From Campylobacter porcelli (GTDB lineage: Bacteria; Campylobacterota; Campylobacteria; Campylobacterales; Campylobacteraceae): a stretch of DNA of 64,000 bases. Made by a program: the position numbers and the translations under genes. This document shows, piece after piece, positions 1 to 8,834 of the stretch. The first letter of the stretch is position 1, and every line of letters begins with the position of its first letter. The notes under the pieces were generated by a model. It was not told the origin of the DNA, did not search any database, and was given only the letters and a program-made list of their open reading frames with translations. The DNA is taken from the NCBI RefSeq assembly GCF_002139855.1, contig NZ_CP018789.1:806001-870000 (forward strand), read 5' to 3'.

Positions 1-175
1 ATGGTGTTGGAATGTCAAATTCATAATCAGGACGAAGTGCATATGGATTAATCATAGTAAATGATGTTTTACTATCAACATCTTGCATTTTGACAAAAAA
101 ATCATCAATCTTAGTTATCTCAACTTCTTTTATACTTTCAAAGCCTGGAATGGGGTTTTTTACAGAATATTTCAC
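1..175 (-). CDS. fliW: FliW, flagellar assembly factor (5' part only)
   Basis: The reverse strand opens with a GTG start (175-173) behind an AAGGAGA ribosome-binding site and stays open to the window edge, so only the first 58 codons are present. The visible protein begins [20 protein letters not shown], followed by an [10 protein letters not shown] stretch, which I recognise as the N-terminus of FliW. FliW binds flagellin and antagonises CsrA, linking flagellin level to translation; a csrA gene lies at about 30.7 kb of this window. It diverges from bamD-lon, the same neighbourhood as in C. jejuni (Cj1075 next to Cj1074c-Cj1073c). A possible -10 TACAAT on the minus strand is at 212-207. Identification rests on about a third of the protein plus context. 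Confidence 0.8.
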   Translation of the reverse strand, partial: MKYSVKNPIPGFESIKEVEITKIDDFFVKMQDVDSKTSFTMINPYALRPDYEFDIPTP

Positions 176-297
176 TTTACTCTCCTTAAAAATTTTGGTT
201 TGTGATATTGTAGCATTTTTTATTCCAAATTCATAGAGTTTAAAATGTAAAATATATAATTTTTTGCTAATAATACATAAATTTACCAAAATATTGT

Positions 298-330
298 TAT
301 AATCACTAAATTCAATAATAAATCAAGGAA
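298..330 (+). promoter_or_regulatory. Promoter -10 and SD of bamD
   Basis: TATAAT at 298-303 in a T-rich upstream stretch, with an AAGGAA Shine-Dalgarno at 325-330 seven bases before the bamD ATG at 337. There is no clear -35, which is usual for Campylobacter sigma-70 promoters. Confidence 0.55.
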
Positions 331-336
331 ATTACA

Positions 337-984
337 ATGAATATGAAATTCAAATCTGCTATATTTGTCATATCTTTGACACTATTAGCAGGTTGCGGAG
401 CTAAAAAGGATAATGAATTATATAATCTTACTCCAGATCAGTGGTATAAACAAATTTTAGATGATATAAAAGATGCTGATTTAGAAACTGCTAATAAACA
501 CTATATATCATTTGCTAGTGAGCATGTGGCTAGTCCATATTTAGAGCAAGTCTTAATAATCTTAGCTAATGCTCATGTAGATGAAGAAGAGTATAAAATG
601 GCAAATTTTTATCTAGATGAGTATATCAAAAAATATGGCACAAAAGAGAGTATTGAGTATATTCAATATCTTAAAATTAAAGCAAATTTCGACTCATTTT
701 CTAAGCCAAATCGTAATCAAAAATTGATCCAAGAGAGCATTTCTCAAATTAATGAATTTTTAAATAATTACCCAAATACTCAGTATAAAGCACTTATAGA
801 GACTATGCTTGTTAAATTTAGATTAGCTGAATATTACTTAAATTCCGATATTTATAATCTTTATGATAAGCTTGATAGACCAGATTCAGCTGCGATATAT
901 CAAGATAAGGTTGATAACTCGCCTTTAAATGATATTAACTCCACTAAGGCAAAATTGCCTTGGTATATGACGCCATTTGAGTAG
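337..984 (+). CDS. bamD: BamD (ComL) outer-membrane assembly lipoprotein
   Basis: The 215-aa protein starts with a lipoprotein signal peptide (hydrophobic residues about 8-18, lipobox L-A-G-C with the lipidated Cys at residue 20) and continues as a helical, TPR-like protein. BamD is the essential peripheral lipoprotein of the BAM complex, which inserts beta-barrel proteins into the outer membrane. The motif-level features fit the family, and the position immediately before lon matches the Cj1074c-Cj1073c pair of C. jejuni. The start could be Met1 or Met3; Met1 has the better SD spacing. It is co-transcribed with lon, the gap being only five bases. Function is inferred from family and synteny. 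Confidence 0.85.
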   Translation: MNMKFKSAIFVISLTLLAGCGAKKDNELYNLTPDQWYKQILDDIKDADLETANKHYISFASEHVASPYLEQVLIILANAHVDEEEYKMANFYLDEYIKKYGTKESIEYIQYLKIKANFDSFSKPNRNQKLIQESISQINEFLNNYPNTQYKALIETMLVKFRLAEYYLNSDIYNLYDKLDRPDSAAIYQDKVDNSPLNDINSTKAKLPWYMTPFE

Positions 985-989
985 GAGAG

Positions 990-3362
990 ATGATGAGTTT
1001 AGTAAATTTACCAATTATAGTTGAAGATGAGCTATTTTTATACCCATTTATGATTACGCCTATATTTTTAAGCGATGAGAAAAATATCAAAGCATTAGAT
1101 CTAGCCATAAAAGACTCCACATCTGTAATGGTAGTCTGCTCCAAGCCATCAAAGGATGGAGAGAGGGATTTTGATAGTATATATGAATTTGGCGTAGTAG
1201 GCAATGTGATGAGACGGGTAGCTATGCCAGATGGTAGGGTAAAAATTCTATTTCAGGGATTAAATATCGGCAAGATAGTAATGCCTATAGATATAGACCC
1301 ACTTACTGCTAAAGTACAAAGTGTAAATTTAGATGATTATGACATAAATAGAGTTAAGGCTAGTTTGGGTGTATTAAAAGAGAGTGTGAAAAACTTAAGC
1401 CTATTAAATCACTTTTTTCCACCAGATCTACTTCGTACTATTGATGATAGCAATGAGGCTAATAGGGTTTGTGATCTTGTATGTAGTGCCTTACATCTTA
1501 AAAAAGATATAGCGTATAAATTCTTTATAGAGATGAATTTAGAAAAGAAGATTTTAGATATTATAGAGTATGTAAATACTCAAATAGAGACAAACAAGCT
1601 CCAAAAAGAGATAAAAACCAAAGTTACTTCTAAAATCGATAGAGCCAATAAAGAGTATTTTTTAAAAGAGCAGTTAAAAGAGATTCAGCGTGAGCTAGGT
1701 ATAGATTTAGACAAAGAAGCCCAAATAGCTCAATATAAAAATAGATTAAAAAGCAAACAAAAATTTATGAGCGAAGATGCTTATAAAGAGATTGATAAAA
1801 ATATAACAAAACTAAGCAAACTCCACGCAGATAGCGCAGAATCTAGCATGACTACTAGCTATTTAGATTGGGTGCTTGATATTCCATTTGGCAATTTTAG
1901 CACTAAGAATTTAACAGTCAAAGATGTCCAAAAAGAGCTAGATAGCGATCACTTTGGATTAGAAAAGCCAAAAAGAAGAATTGTAGAGTATTTTGGGCTT
2001 AAAGAGCTTTTACATAGTAGGGGGCTTGAGGATAATAATGGAGCTATTTTGTGCTTTGTAGGACCTCCAGGGATTGGCAAAACTAGCTTAGCAAATTCAA
2101 TCTCTAATGCCTTAAAGCGTGAGCTTGTGCGTATCGCACTTGGTGGATTAGAGGATGTAAATGAGCTAAGAGGTCATCGCCGAACATATATAGGAGCTAT
2201 GCCAGGGCGAATTGTCCAAGGATTGATTGAAGCTAAGAGTATGAATCCTGTTGTGGTTTTAGATGAGATTGATAAGATTGCTAGATCTTATAAGGGCGAT
2301 CCGACTGCTGTGTTGCTAGAGATATTAGACCCAGAGCAAAATAGCAAATTTCGTGATTACTACCTAAATTTTCATATAGATTTAAGCAAGGTGATATTTA
2401 TAGCTACCGCAAATGACGCTAGTGCCATACCAGCACCACTTCGTGATAGAATGGAATTTATCTGGCTAAATAGCTATACTCCACAAGAGAAATTTGAGAT
2501 AGCAAAGCGATATTTGTGGCCAAATGAGCTTAAAAAACATGGACTAAAAAGTAGCGAAGTAACAATCAAAAAAGATGCTTTAAATCTTTTAATTAGTGAT
2601 TACACTAGAGAGAGCGGAGTAAGAAATTTGCGACATAGAATAGCTGATATATTAAGAAAATCAGCCTTAGAAATTCTAAATAACACAACTCAAAAAGTAT
2701 CAATAACTACAAAAAATTTAGAAAACTATCTAGATAAAAAGGTATTTGAGATAGAGATTGTAGGCAATAAAAATGAGATTGGTATCGCAAATGGCTTAGC
2801 TTGGACGGCTGTTGGTGGAGATGTATTAAAGATAGAAGCCATAAAGATCAAAGGCAAAGGAGCTATGCAAATAACAGGTCAATTAGGCGATGTGATGAAA
2901 GAGTCTGCTACAATTGCTTTTAGCTTGGTTAAGAGCTTGATAGATAGAGGCGAGATTAAAATTCCTAAAAATTTAATCCAAAAAGACGATAAAGATAAAG
3001 AAAAAGCTGTATATGATAGTTATGACTTGCATATTCATGTCCCTGAAGGTGCCACGCCAAAAGATGGCCCAAGTGCTGGAATCACTATGACTACCGTGAT
3101 TGCTTCTATTTTGAGCGATACGCCAATTTATAGCGATGTGGCTATGACTGGCGAGATCACGCTAAGTGGCAAGGTCTTGCCAATTGGAGGGTTAAAAGAG
3201 AAGTTGATAGCAGCTTATAAGGCTGGGGTTAAAAGAGCGATAATCCCTAGTAAAAATTATGATAGAGATCTAAAAGATATTCCACAGCAAGTCATTGATA
3301 ATATGGATATTATCCCTGTAGATACGATTTTAGATGTGTTAAAGATCGCACTTGTAAAGTAG
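990..3362 (+). CDS. lon: Lon ATP-dependent protease
   Basis: A 790-aa cytoplasmic AAA+ serine protease that degrades misfolded and regulatory proteins. Visible in order are the N-terminal substrate-binding domain, a coiled-coil middle region, Walker A GPPGIGKT near residue 358, Walker B with DEIDKIA, and the C-terminal protease domain with the Ser-Lys dyad: Ser695 in PKDGPSAG and Lys738 in GGLKEK, 43 residues apart as in E. coli Lon. Length is normal for the family. Two ATGs are adjacent (990 and 993), both behind GGAGAG. The gene follows bamD without a terminator and ends at a very strong hairpin. Confidence 0.97.
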   Translation: MMSLVNLPIIVEDELFLYPFMITPIFLSDEKNIKALDLAIKDSTSVMVVCSKPSKDGERDFDSIYEFGVVGNVMRRVAMPDGRVKILFQGLNIGKIVMPIDIDPLTAKVQSVNLDDYDINRVKASLGVLKESVKNLSLLNHFFPPDLLRTIDDSNEANRVCDLVCSALHLKKDIAYKFFIEMNLEKKILDIIEYVNTQIETNKLQKEIKTKVTSKIDRANKEYFLKEQLKEIQRELGIDLDKEAQIAQYKNRLKSKQKFMSEDAYKEIDKNITKLSKLHADSAESSMTTSYLDWVLDIPFGNFSTKNLTVKDVQKELDSDHFGLEKPKRRIVEYFGLKELLHSRGLEDNNGAILCFVGPPGIGKTSLANSISNALKRELVRIALGGLEDVNELRGHRRTYIGAMPGRIVQGLIEAKSMNPVVVLDEIDKIARSYKGDPTAVLLEILDPEQNSKFRDYYLNFHIDLSKVIFIATANDASAIPAPLRDRMEFIWLNSYTPQEKFEIAKRYLWPNELKKHGLKSSEVTIKKDALNLLISDYTRESGVRNLRHRIADILRKSALEILNNTTQKVSITTKNLENYLDKKVFEIEIVGNKNEIGIANGLAWTAVGGDVLKIEAIKIKGKGAMQITGQLGDVMKESATIAFSLVKSLIDRGEIKIPKNLIQKDDKDKEKAVYDSYDLHIHVPEGATPKDGPSAGITMTTVIASILSDTPIYSDVAMTGEITLSGKVLPIGGLKEKLIAAYKAGVKRAIIPSKNYDRDLKDIPQQVIDNMDIIPVDTILDVLKIALVK

Positions 3363-3363
3363 G

Positions 3364-3416
3364 TTATTTAAATTTATATCCCAAAATAGGGGTATAAATT
3401 TAAATAATAATTTTTC
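3364..3416 (+). terminator. Strong rho-independent terminator after lon
   Basis: A 15-bp perfect A/T stem (3364-3378) extends through a T-G wobble and three C-G pairs to a 19-bp stem (3364-3382 with 3389-3407), loop AAAATA, followed by a TTTTTCTT run. It separates bamD-lon from katA. Confidence 0.85.
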
Positions 3417-3445
3417 TTATTTAAAAAATATTATTTAAATTTATA

Positions 3446-3487
3446 TATAATTTCAAAACAAACCAAATTTATTAAGAAGGAAAGAAT
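3446..3487 (+). promoter_or_regulatory. katA promoter and ribosome-binding site
   Basis: TATAAT at 3446-3451, preceded by a very A/T-rich, partly palindromic stretch (3421-3448). AAGGAAAG lies just before the ATG at 3488. Campylobacter katA genes are typically repressed by PerR; the AT-rich palindromic stretch is a plausible operator, but I cannot assign a PerR box with certainty. Confidence 0.5.
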
Positions 3488-4921
3488 ATGGCAAAACAAT
3501 TAAACACAGCTAGTGGAAATCCAATTAGCTCAAATCAATTTAGTATCACAGCTGGTGCTAGAGGGCCGGTGCTACTTCAAGATTATCAATTAATTGAGAA
3601 ACTAGCATTTCAAAATAGAGAGAGAATTCCAGAAAGAACAGTCCATGCAAAGGGTAGTGGAGCTTATGGAGAATTAGAGATTACAGAAGATATATCTAAA
3701 TATACAAAGGCTTCTGTTTTACAAAAAGGCGAAAAAACAAAATTATTTATCCGTTTTTCAACAGTTGCTGGAGAGGCTGGTGCAGCTGACGCTGAAAGAG
3801 ATGTGCGTGGATTTGCTATCAAATTTTATACAAAAGAGGGCAACTGGGATCTAGTAGGAAATAACACTCCAACATTTTTTATAAAAGATGGTATGAAATT
3901 CCCAGACTTTATCCACTCACAAAAAAGAGATCCAAAAACTCATTTACGATCAAATAATGCCGCCTGGGATTTTTGGACTTTAAACCCTGAGACAATGCAT
4001 CAAGTAATGATACTTATGAGCGATCGTGGAATTCCAGCTAGTTATCGCCATATGCATGGATTTGGCTCTCATACTTATAGCCTTATAAATGCTAAAGGTG
4101 AGAGATTTTGGGTTAAATTCCACTTTAAAACTCGCCAAGGTATAAAAAATTTAACAAACGAAGAAGCAGCAAAAATAGTCGCTAATGATAGAGAGAGCCA
4201 CCAAAGAGATCTATATAATAGTATAGATAAAGGCGATTTTCCAAAATGGGATTTTAAAATACAAATTATGACCGAAGAACAAGCAAATAATTGCAAATTT
4301 AACCCATTTGATCTAACTAAAATTTGGCCTCATGCTGAGTATCCACTAATACCAGTTGGCGTGATGACTTTAAATAAAAATCCTGAAAACTACTTTAATG
4401 AAGTAGAACAAGCAGCATTTAGCCCAAGCAATATAGTTCCAGGTATTGGCTATAGCCCAGATAGAATGCTTCAAGCTAGAATTTTCAGCTATCCAGATGC
4501 TCAAAGATATAGAATAGGTGTGCATTATCAACAACTTAATGTAAATAAACCTATAGTAGATGTAAATAACTATTATGTTGGCGGATCTATGAATAATGGT
4601 AGCTATAAGCAAGAATCACACGCTTACTATGAGCCAAATAGTTTTGGTGGTCCAGTAGAGAGCGATAAATTCGCTGAGCCAGATCTAGCTATTGGTGATG
4701 TGGCACAAAGATTTAGTCATAGAGAGTATTATGCTGATTACTATACTGATGCAAGATCTCTATATAATATCCTTCCAGCTGATGAGAAAAATAGGCTTTA
4801 TTCTAATATCGCAGCGAGTATGGAGGGGGTTAAAGATGAGATAATTCAAAGAGCTATTAATCACTTTAACCAAATTGACCCATCTTACGCTGATGGCGTA
4901 AAAGTAGCATTAGCTAAATAA
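3488..4921 (+). CDS. katA: KatA, monofunctional haem catalase
   Basis: A 477-aa clade-3-size catalase that converts hydrogen peroxide to water and oxygen. Recognisable are the distal His region ([12 protein letters not shown], near residue 53), the distal Asn in VGNNTPTFF, and the proximal haem Tyr in [10 protein letters not shown]. There is no signal peptide, so it is probably cytoplasmic. It stands alone behind its own promoter and is followed by a small GC-rich hairpin and an ankyrin-repeat gene. That arrangement matches C. jejuni katA-Cj1386. Confidence 0.97.
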   Translation: MAKQLNTASGNPISSNQFSITAGARGPVLLQDYQLIEKLAFQNRERIPERTVHAKGSGAYGELEITEDISKYTKASVLQKGEKTKLFIRFSTVAGEAGAADAERDVRGFAIKFYTKEGNWDLVGNNTPTFFIKDGMKFPDFIHSQKRDPKTHLRSNNAAWDFWTLNPETMHQVMILMSDRGIPASYRHMHGFGSHTYSLINAKGERFWVKFHFKTRQGIKNLTNEEAAKIVANDRESHQRDLYNSIDKGDFPKWDFKIQIMTEEQANNCKFNPFDLTKIWPHAEYPLIPVGVMTLNKNPENYFNEVEQAAFSPSNIVPGIGYSPDRMLQARIFSYPDAQRYRIGVHYQQLNVNKPIVDVNNYYVGGSMNNGSYKQESHAYYEPNSFGGPVESDKFAEPDLAIGDVAQRFSHREYYADYYTDARSLYNILPADEKNRLYSNIAASMEGVKDEIIQRAINHFNQIDPSYADGVKVALAK

Positions 4922-4925
4922 AAAG

Positions 4926-4942
4926 CTCCCCATCTTGGGGAG
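4926..4942 (+). terminator. Hairpin between katA and the ankyrin gene
   Basis: CTCCCC (4926-4931), loop ATCTT, GGGGAG (4937-4942). No T-run follows (ATATTGTA), so it is more likely a partial terminator or mRNA-stabilising hairpin than a full stop. This leaves the ankyrin gene able to receive katA transcripts. Confidence 0.45.
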
Positions 4943-5000
4943 ATATTGTAAATTTAAGTATCACAAAGGTGCAATTTAAATTTGCAATAAGGATAGAAAG

Positions 5001-5483
5001 ATGATAACTCCAGAAGAAGAAAAGCGATATGAAGAGCTATGTGGATATGCCTTTAACTTCGCTAGAAATAACGAAACAAATGAGCTTGAAAAGATGATAG
5101 ATGCGGGACTTAGTCCAAATTTAAAAAATCATAAAGGCGATAGCTTGCTTATGCTAGCAGCATATAATGGATCATTAGAAACTACAAAAATGCTTATCCA
5201 AAAAGGTGCTAGAGTAGATGAGAGAAATGATAGAGGGCAAACTCCTCTTGCTGGTGTGTGCTTTAAAGGTAATCTTGAAATGACAAAGCTTTTAGTCGAA
5301 AATGGTGCCGATATAGATGCAAATAATGGAATGGGGCTTACTCCATATAGCTTTGCTGTGATGTTTAATAGACAAGAGATAGCCAAATATCTACTAAGCA
5401 AGAGTAAAAAGCGTGGATTTCTAAAGATAATTAGCTTAAAATTTCTTAATTTAATAGCTAAATTTAAAAGAGAAAAAGCTTAA
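5001..5483 (+). CDS. Ankyrin-repeat protein, catalase partner (Cj1386-like)
   Basis: A 160-aa soluble protein with no signal peptide, containing about three to four ankyrin repeats between residues 30 and 130 (GDSLLMLAAYNGSLE, GQTPLAGVCFKGNLE and GLTPYSFAVMFNRQE are successive repeat cores) and a basic C-terminus. It starts 79 bp after katA behind a GGATAGAAAG ribosome-binding stretch. In C. jejuni the gene in the same position (Cj1386) is needed for full catalase activity through haem delivery to KatA. The same role is inferred here from position and repeat type. No catalytic residues are visible. Confidence 0.8.
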   Translation: MITPEEEKRYEELCGYAFNFARNNETNELEKMIDAGLSPNLKNHKGDSLLMLAAYNGSLETTKMLIQKGARVDERNDRGQTPLAGVCFKGNLEMTKLLVENGADIDANNGMGLTPYSFAVMFNRQEIAKYLLSKSKKRGFLKIISLKFLNLIAKFKREKA

Positions 5484-5531
5484 AATTTGGAATTAAATTT
5501 GCTTGATATATCTAAATTTTAAAGGATAGAT

Positions 5532-5939
5532 ATGCAAGTAAATAACAATCTAAATAGCTACACTCAATATATATCTAAATCTCAATCAAATAGCGATTTT
5601 AGCGATATTTTAGAGCAGATGAGTTCTAATCTTACAGATGGTAGCAACTCATCAGATATAACTCAAAATTTTAAAGATAATATAATGCAATATGGCATTA
5701 TGGCAACCATCACAATGATGAATAATGACAAAATCAAAGAGCAAATTGAGCGTAAAAGAGCTGAGCTATTAAAGGCTCTTGATATGCAAAATATGTCGCC
5801 AAAAGATAAGGCCGCAGCCTTAGCTAGTATAGAAGATACGCTAAGTAGATATAAAAAAGAGCTACAAGAAAATAATTATGGTTTTAAAACCCAAAATTTA
5901 AAAGATAACACGCTTAAAAAGCTTTTTACACTTTTATAA
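5532..5939 (+). CDS. Small conserved-looking protein of unknown function
   Basis: 135 aa, start ATG behind AAAGGATAG. The N-terminal 50 residues are Asn/Ser/Gln-rich and probably disordered. Residues 55-125 are predicted by eye to be helical and charged, with a coiled-coil-like stretch (KIKEQIERKRAELLKALD) followed by KDKAAALASIEDTLSRYKKEL. There is no signal peptide or membrane segment. It lies between the ankyrin gene and a bidirectional terminator, so it may be co-transcribed with katA. I do not recognise the family. The Ser/Asn-rich start resembles flagellar-export substrates, but that is a guess. Confidence 0.65.
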   Translation: MQVNNNLNSYTQYISKSQSNSDFSDILEQMSSNLTDGSNSSDITQNFKDNIMQYGIMATITMMNNDKIKEQIERKRAELLKALDMQNMSPKDKAAALASIEDTLSRYKKELQENNYGFKTQNLKDNTLKKLFTLL

Positions 5940-5951
5940 TTTTATAAATAC

Positions 5952-5979
5952 AAATTTGGAGTGAATCCACTCCAAATTT
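5952..5979. terminator. Bidirectional terminator between unknown gene and cysK
   Basis: Perfect 12-bp stem AAATTTGGAGTG (5952-5963) and its complement (5968-5979), loop AATC, with T-rich flanks on both sides. It sits between convergent genes and its right arm reaches the cysK stop codon. Confidence 0.8.
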
Positions 5980-6887
5980 TAATCATAAAGCACGGTTGAT
6001 AAATATCTTTCGCCAGTATCGCATAGGATTGTTACTATTGTTTTGCCTGGATTTGCTTTGGCTACTTGGCTAGCAGCGTATATATTTGCACCACTTGATA
6101 TACCTACTAATAGACCCTCTTTTTGAGCTAGTGCTTTAGCTGTAGCGATGGCATCTTCATTTGATACTGTGATAAACTCATCTACAATATCTCTATTTAA
6201 ATTTTTTGGTATGAAGTTTGCGCCTATACCTTGGATCATATGAGGGCCAGCTTCGCCTTTGCTTAAAAGTGGTGATTTAGCTGGTTCTACGGCGATGACT
6301 TTGATATTTGGATTTTTAGATTTTAGTATCTCACCAACTCCACTTACCGTTCCACCAGTGCCAAATCCAGCTACTATTATATCCACTTTGCCATCTGTAT
6401 CATTCCAAATTTCAAGTGCTGTTGTCTTTTTATGCATCTCTGGGTTAGCTGGATTGTCAAATTGGCTTGGAATAAAGCTATTTGAAATCTCTTTTGATAG
6501 CCTTAAAGCTTCATCTACTGCACCTTGCATGCCATATTTTGGATCTGTTAATACAAGCTCAGCACCAAATGCTTTAAGTAGCTTTTGACGCTCGATACTC
6601 ATTGAGCTTGGCATTGTCAAAATGATTTTTAACCCTCTCTCAGCTGCTATCATAGCTAGTCCTACGCCTGTGTTGCCACTTGTTGGCTCAATGATTGTTG
6701 TGCTTTTATCAATTTTATTAGTAGCAATTGCATTCTCAATCATATTTAACGCAATTCTATCTTTAACAGAGTGGCTAGGATTTAAAAATTCGCATTTAGC
6801 TAAGATAGTTGCTTCATTTCCAAATTTATTTATTTTTATAAGAGGAGTATTACCGATTAACTCACTTACACTATTTGCAATTTTCAT
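5979..6887 (-). CDS. cysK: Cysteine synthase A (O-acetylserine sulfhydrylase)
   Basis: A 302-aa PLP enzyme making L-cysteine from O-acetylserine and sulfide. Family hallmarks are the N-terminal IGNTPL motif, the PLP-binding Lys42 in SVKDR, the TSGNTG substrate loop and the GFGTGGT phosphate-binding loop. Length matches CysK. It is the last gene of the metY-rrf2-cysK operon, starting nine bases after the regulator ends. CysM is the alternative, but length and motifs favour CysK. Confidence 0.93.
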   Translation of the reverse strand: MKIANSVSELIGNTPLIKINKFGNEATILAKCEFLNPSHSVKDRIALNMIENAIATNKIDKSTTIIEPTSGNTGVGLAMIAAERGLKIILTMPSSMSIERQKLLKAFGAELVLTDPKYGMQGAVDEALRLSKEISNSFIPSQFDNPANPEMHKKTTALEIWNDTDGKVDIIVAGFGTGGTVSGVGEILKSKNPNIKVIAVEPAKSPLLSKGEAGPHMIQGIGANFIPKNLNRDIVDEFITVSNEDAIATAKALAQKEGLLVGISSGANIYAASQVAKANPGKTIVTILCDTGERYLSTVLYD

Positions 6888-6896
6888 ATTTATTCC

Positions 6897-7310
6897 TTAG
6901 ATTATGTAGTTTAGATATTTACCAGCTTGTTTTGAGTCTATTTTAATACTGCTTAGAGGCTGCATAAATAGCTCTTTTAATTTATTATTATACTCTTTGA
7001 AAAATATATCGTATGGGCTAATATTTAGCTCTATGCTTATTAGATTAAATTCATTTTCTAAGCTGTTAAATATATCATAAAGGGTAATTTCATCTATAGT
7101 TTTACTAAGATAGTACCCACCCTTAATACCTTTTATACTTCCTACTATACCATCTTTTCGTAAGCTATTTAGGAGTTGTTCTAAATAGTTTTTTGAGACA
7201 TCAATGGCTGTGGAGATCTCTTTTAAGGAGACGGGATTGCTCCTATCTCCTTTTGATATTTCTAAGATCGCCATTAAGCCATATACGCCTTTGGTGGTAA
7301 GTAGGCTCAT
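6897..7310 (-). CDS. Rrf2-family transcriptional regulator (CymR-like)
   Basis: A 137-aa Rrf2 protein: winged helix in residues 1-65 (LTTKGVYGLMAILEIS, then SLKEISTAIDVSKNYLEQLL and a wing IKGIKGGYYLS). The Fe-S-ligating cysteines found in IscR, NsrR and RirA are entirely absent; the protein has no Cys at all. Cysteine-free Rrf2 proteins of the CymR type repress sulfur genes and respond to CysK. Here the gene lies between metY (4-bp overlap) and cysK (9-bp gap), so control of its own operon is a reasonable inference. Confidence 0.85.
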   Translation of the reverse strand: MSLLTTKGVYGLMAILEISKGDRSNPVSLKEISTAIDVSKNYLEQLLNSLRKDGIVGSIKGIKGGYYLSKTIDEITLYDIFNSLENEFNLISIELNISPYDIFFKEYNNKLKELFMQPLSSIKIDSKQAGKYLNYII

Positions 7311-8578
7311 TTTAACGCTTCTTTTAGATCGTTTATTAAATCATCAGCGTTTTCTAGACCTATGCTTAGGCGGATTAGTCCTGGGCTAATACCAGTAGCT
7401 TCTAGCTCATCAACTGGAATTTGCTGATGAGTCGTGCTAGCTGGATGGGTTATTATAGATTTACTATCGCCTATATTTACTACTACGCTAAATATTTTAA
7501 CACTATCAAGCACTTTTTTAGCTGTATCATAATCAGCCACTTCAAAGCTTAAAAGCCCACTAGCTAAACCATCTGTGAAATTTGCTTTGACATAATCATT
7601 TAGCTTTGAGCTTTTTAATCCTGGATAATTTACATATTTTACCTTTGGATGAGACTCTAAAAATTCAGCCACTTTAAGTGCATTTTTAGAGTGCTCTTTA
7701 ACTCTTATGCTTAGAGTTTCTAAGCCTTGTATTAACTGCCAAGCATTAAACGCTGAAAGAGTAGCACCAATATCTCTTAACAAGCTTAGGCGAATTCTTA
7801 GCGTATATATATCAAAGGCTCCGACTAAATCAGCATATACTAATCCGTGATAGCTATCTTCAGCTACATTGAAGTGATTATATCTTTTATTTCCTATTAA
7901 TTTTTTATTTAGTTGCTCACCAGCTACTATGGCACCAGCTACGCTAATACCTTGACCGCTTATATATTTACTAGCACTATGAACTACTACATCTACGCCT
8001 TTATTTATTGGATTAAATAAAATTGGAGTAGCAACAGTGTTATCGGCTACTGTTACAATGCCATATTTATTTGCTATTTCAACGATTTTTTCTACATTTG
8101 CAATGGCAATTTGTGGATTTGATAGAGTTTCAAAAAATATAGCCTTAGTATTATCATCTATCAATGCCTCTAAATCATCAGCACTATCAGAATCAAATAT
8201 TTTAGCCTTTATACCAAATCTTTTTATAGTATGAGTTAGAAGTGTTGTAGCACCGCCATAAATTTTCTTAGCAACTATTATATTATCACCAGCTTCAGCT
8301 AAATTTGCAATCGCAAAGAATATCGCAGCTTGACCACTTGAGGTGCTGATGGCTGCTTTGCCATTTTCAAGTGCTGCTATACGAGATTCAAATATATCAA
8401 GTGTTGGATTAGTAAGACGAGAATAGATAGGCCCTAGCTCTTTTAATGCAAATCTATTTGCAGCAGTTTCAGCTGTGCCAAAGTCATAAGCCGTGCTTTG
8501 ATATATAGGCACTGACATAGCTCCTGTGCCAACCTTTGTATCATAACCATAATGGGTTGCTAAAGTTTCCTTTTGCAT
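7307..8578 (-). CDS. metY: O-acetylhomoserine sulfhydrylase
   Basis: A 423-aa Cys/Met-metabolism PLP enzyme of the MetY/MetZ type. It starts with the typical ETLATHYGY, has the acceptor-site region SRLTNPT, and carries the PLP Lys in SASKYISGQG. It makes homocysteine directly from O-acetylhomoserine and sulfide, bypassing cystathionine. An AAGGAGAT SD precedes the ATG. It is the first gene of a sulfur operon with an Rrf2 regulator and cysK. Cystathionine gamma-synthase is less likely because of the length and the N-terminal sequence. Confidence 0.92.
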   Translation of the reverse strand: MQKETLATHYGYDTKVGTGAMSVPIYQSTAYDFGTAETAANRFALKELGPIYSRLTNPTLDIFESRIAALENGKAAISTSSGQAAIFFAIANLAEAGDNIIVAKKIYGGATTLLTHTIKRFGIKAKIFDSDSADDLEALIDDNTKAIFFETLSNPQIAIANVEKIVEIANKYGIVTVADNTVATPILFNPINKGVDVVVHSASKYISGQGISVAGAIVAGEQLNKKLIGNKRYNHFNVAEDSYHGLVYADLVGAFDIYTLRIRLSLLRDIGATLSAFNAWQLIQGLETLSIRVKEHSKNALKVAEFLESHPKVKYVNYPGLKSSKLNDYVKANFTDGLASGLLSFEVADYDTAKKVLDSVKIFSVVVNIGDSKSIITHPASTTHQQIPVDELEATGISPGLIRLSIGLENADDLINDLKEALK

Positions 8579-8610
8579 TTTATCTCCTTCTAATCAAAAT
8601 TAATAACCGA

Positions 8611-8639
8611 ATTGTATCAAAAAATTTTAACAATGTCAA
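8611..8639 (-). promoter_or_regulatory. Promoter of metY-rrf2-cysK with full -35 and -10
   Basis: On the minus strand TTGACA (8639-8634), a spacer of exactly 17 bases, then TACAAT (8616-8611). A recognisable -35 is unusual for Campylobacter, where most promoters show only a -10. It may indicate a promoter made strong and kept in check by a repressor. Confidence 0.65.
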
Positions 8640-8774
8640 GTAAATCAATAATATATCTATATTTTATTAAATTTATCTAATTATTATTGGTAAAAACGGA
8701 TATTTTAATTATATAGTAGATTTATATTTATTTTAAATATATTATTTTATTTGATTATTAATTTTTCAAATTTA

Positions 8775-8830
8775 TTTTTTTTTTTTTCAATTGGGGTATA
8801 ATTTGGCGAAAATTTTAAAATTTTAGGAGA
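8775..8830 (+). promoter_or_regulatory. Promoter with T13 tract upstream of pseA-like gene
   Basis: Thirteen consecutive T (8775-8787) are followed after nine bases by TATAAT (8797-8802) and the AGGAGA ribosome-binding site (8825-8830). The homopolymer lies where the upstream promoter region contacts RNA polymerase, so its length could alter expression. Confidence 0.6.
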
Positions 8831-8834
8831 ATTG

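Noticed and set aside
944-1204. Open frame on the minus strand opposite bamD/lon
   Set aside because: It overlaps two well-supported genes, has no SD, and its composition is that of a frame shadow.
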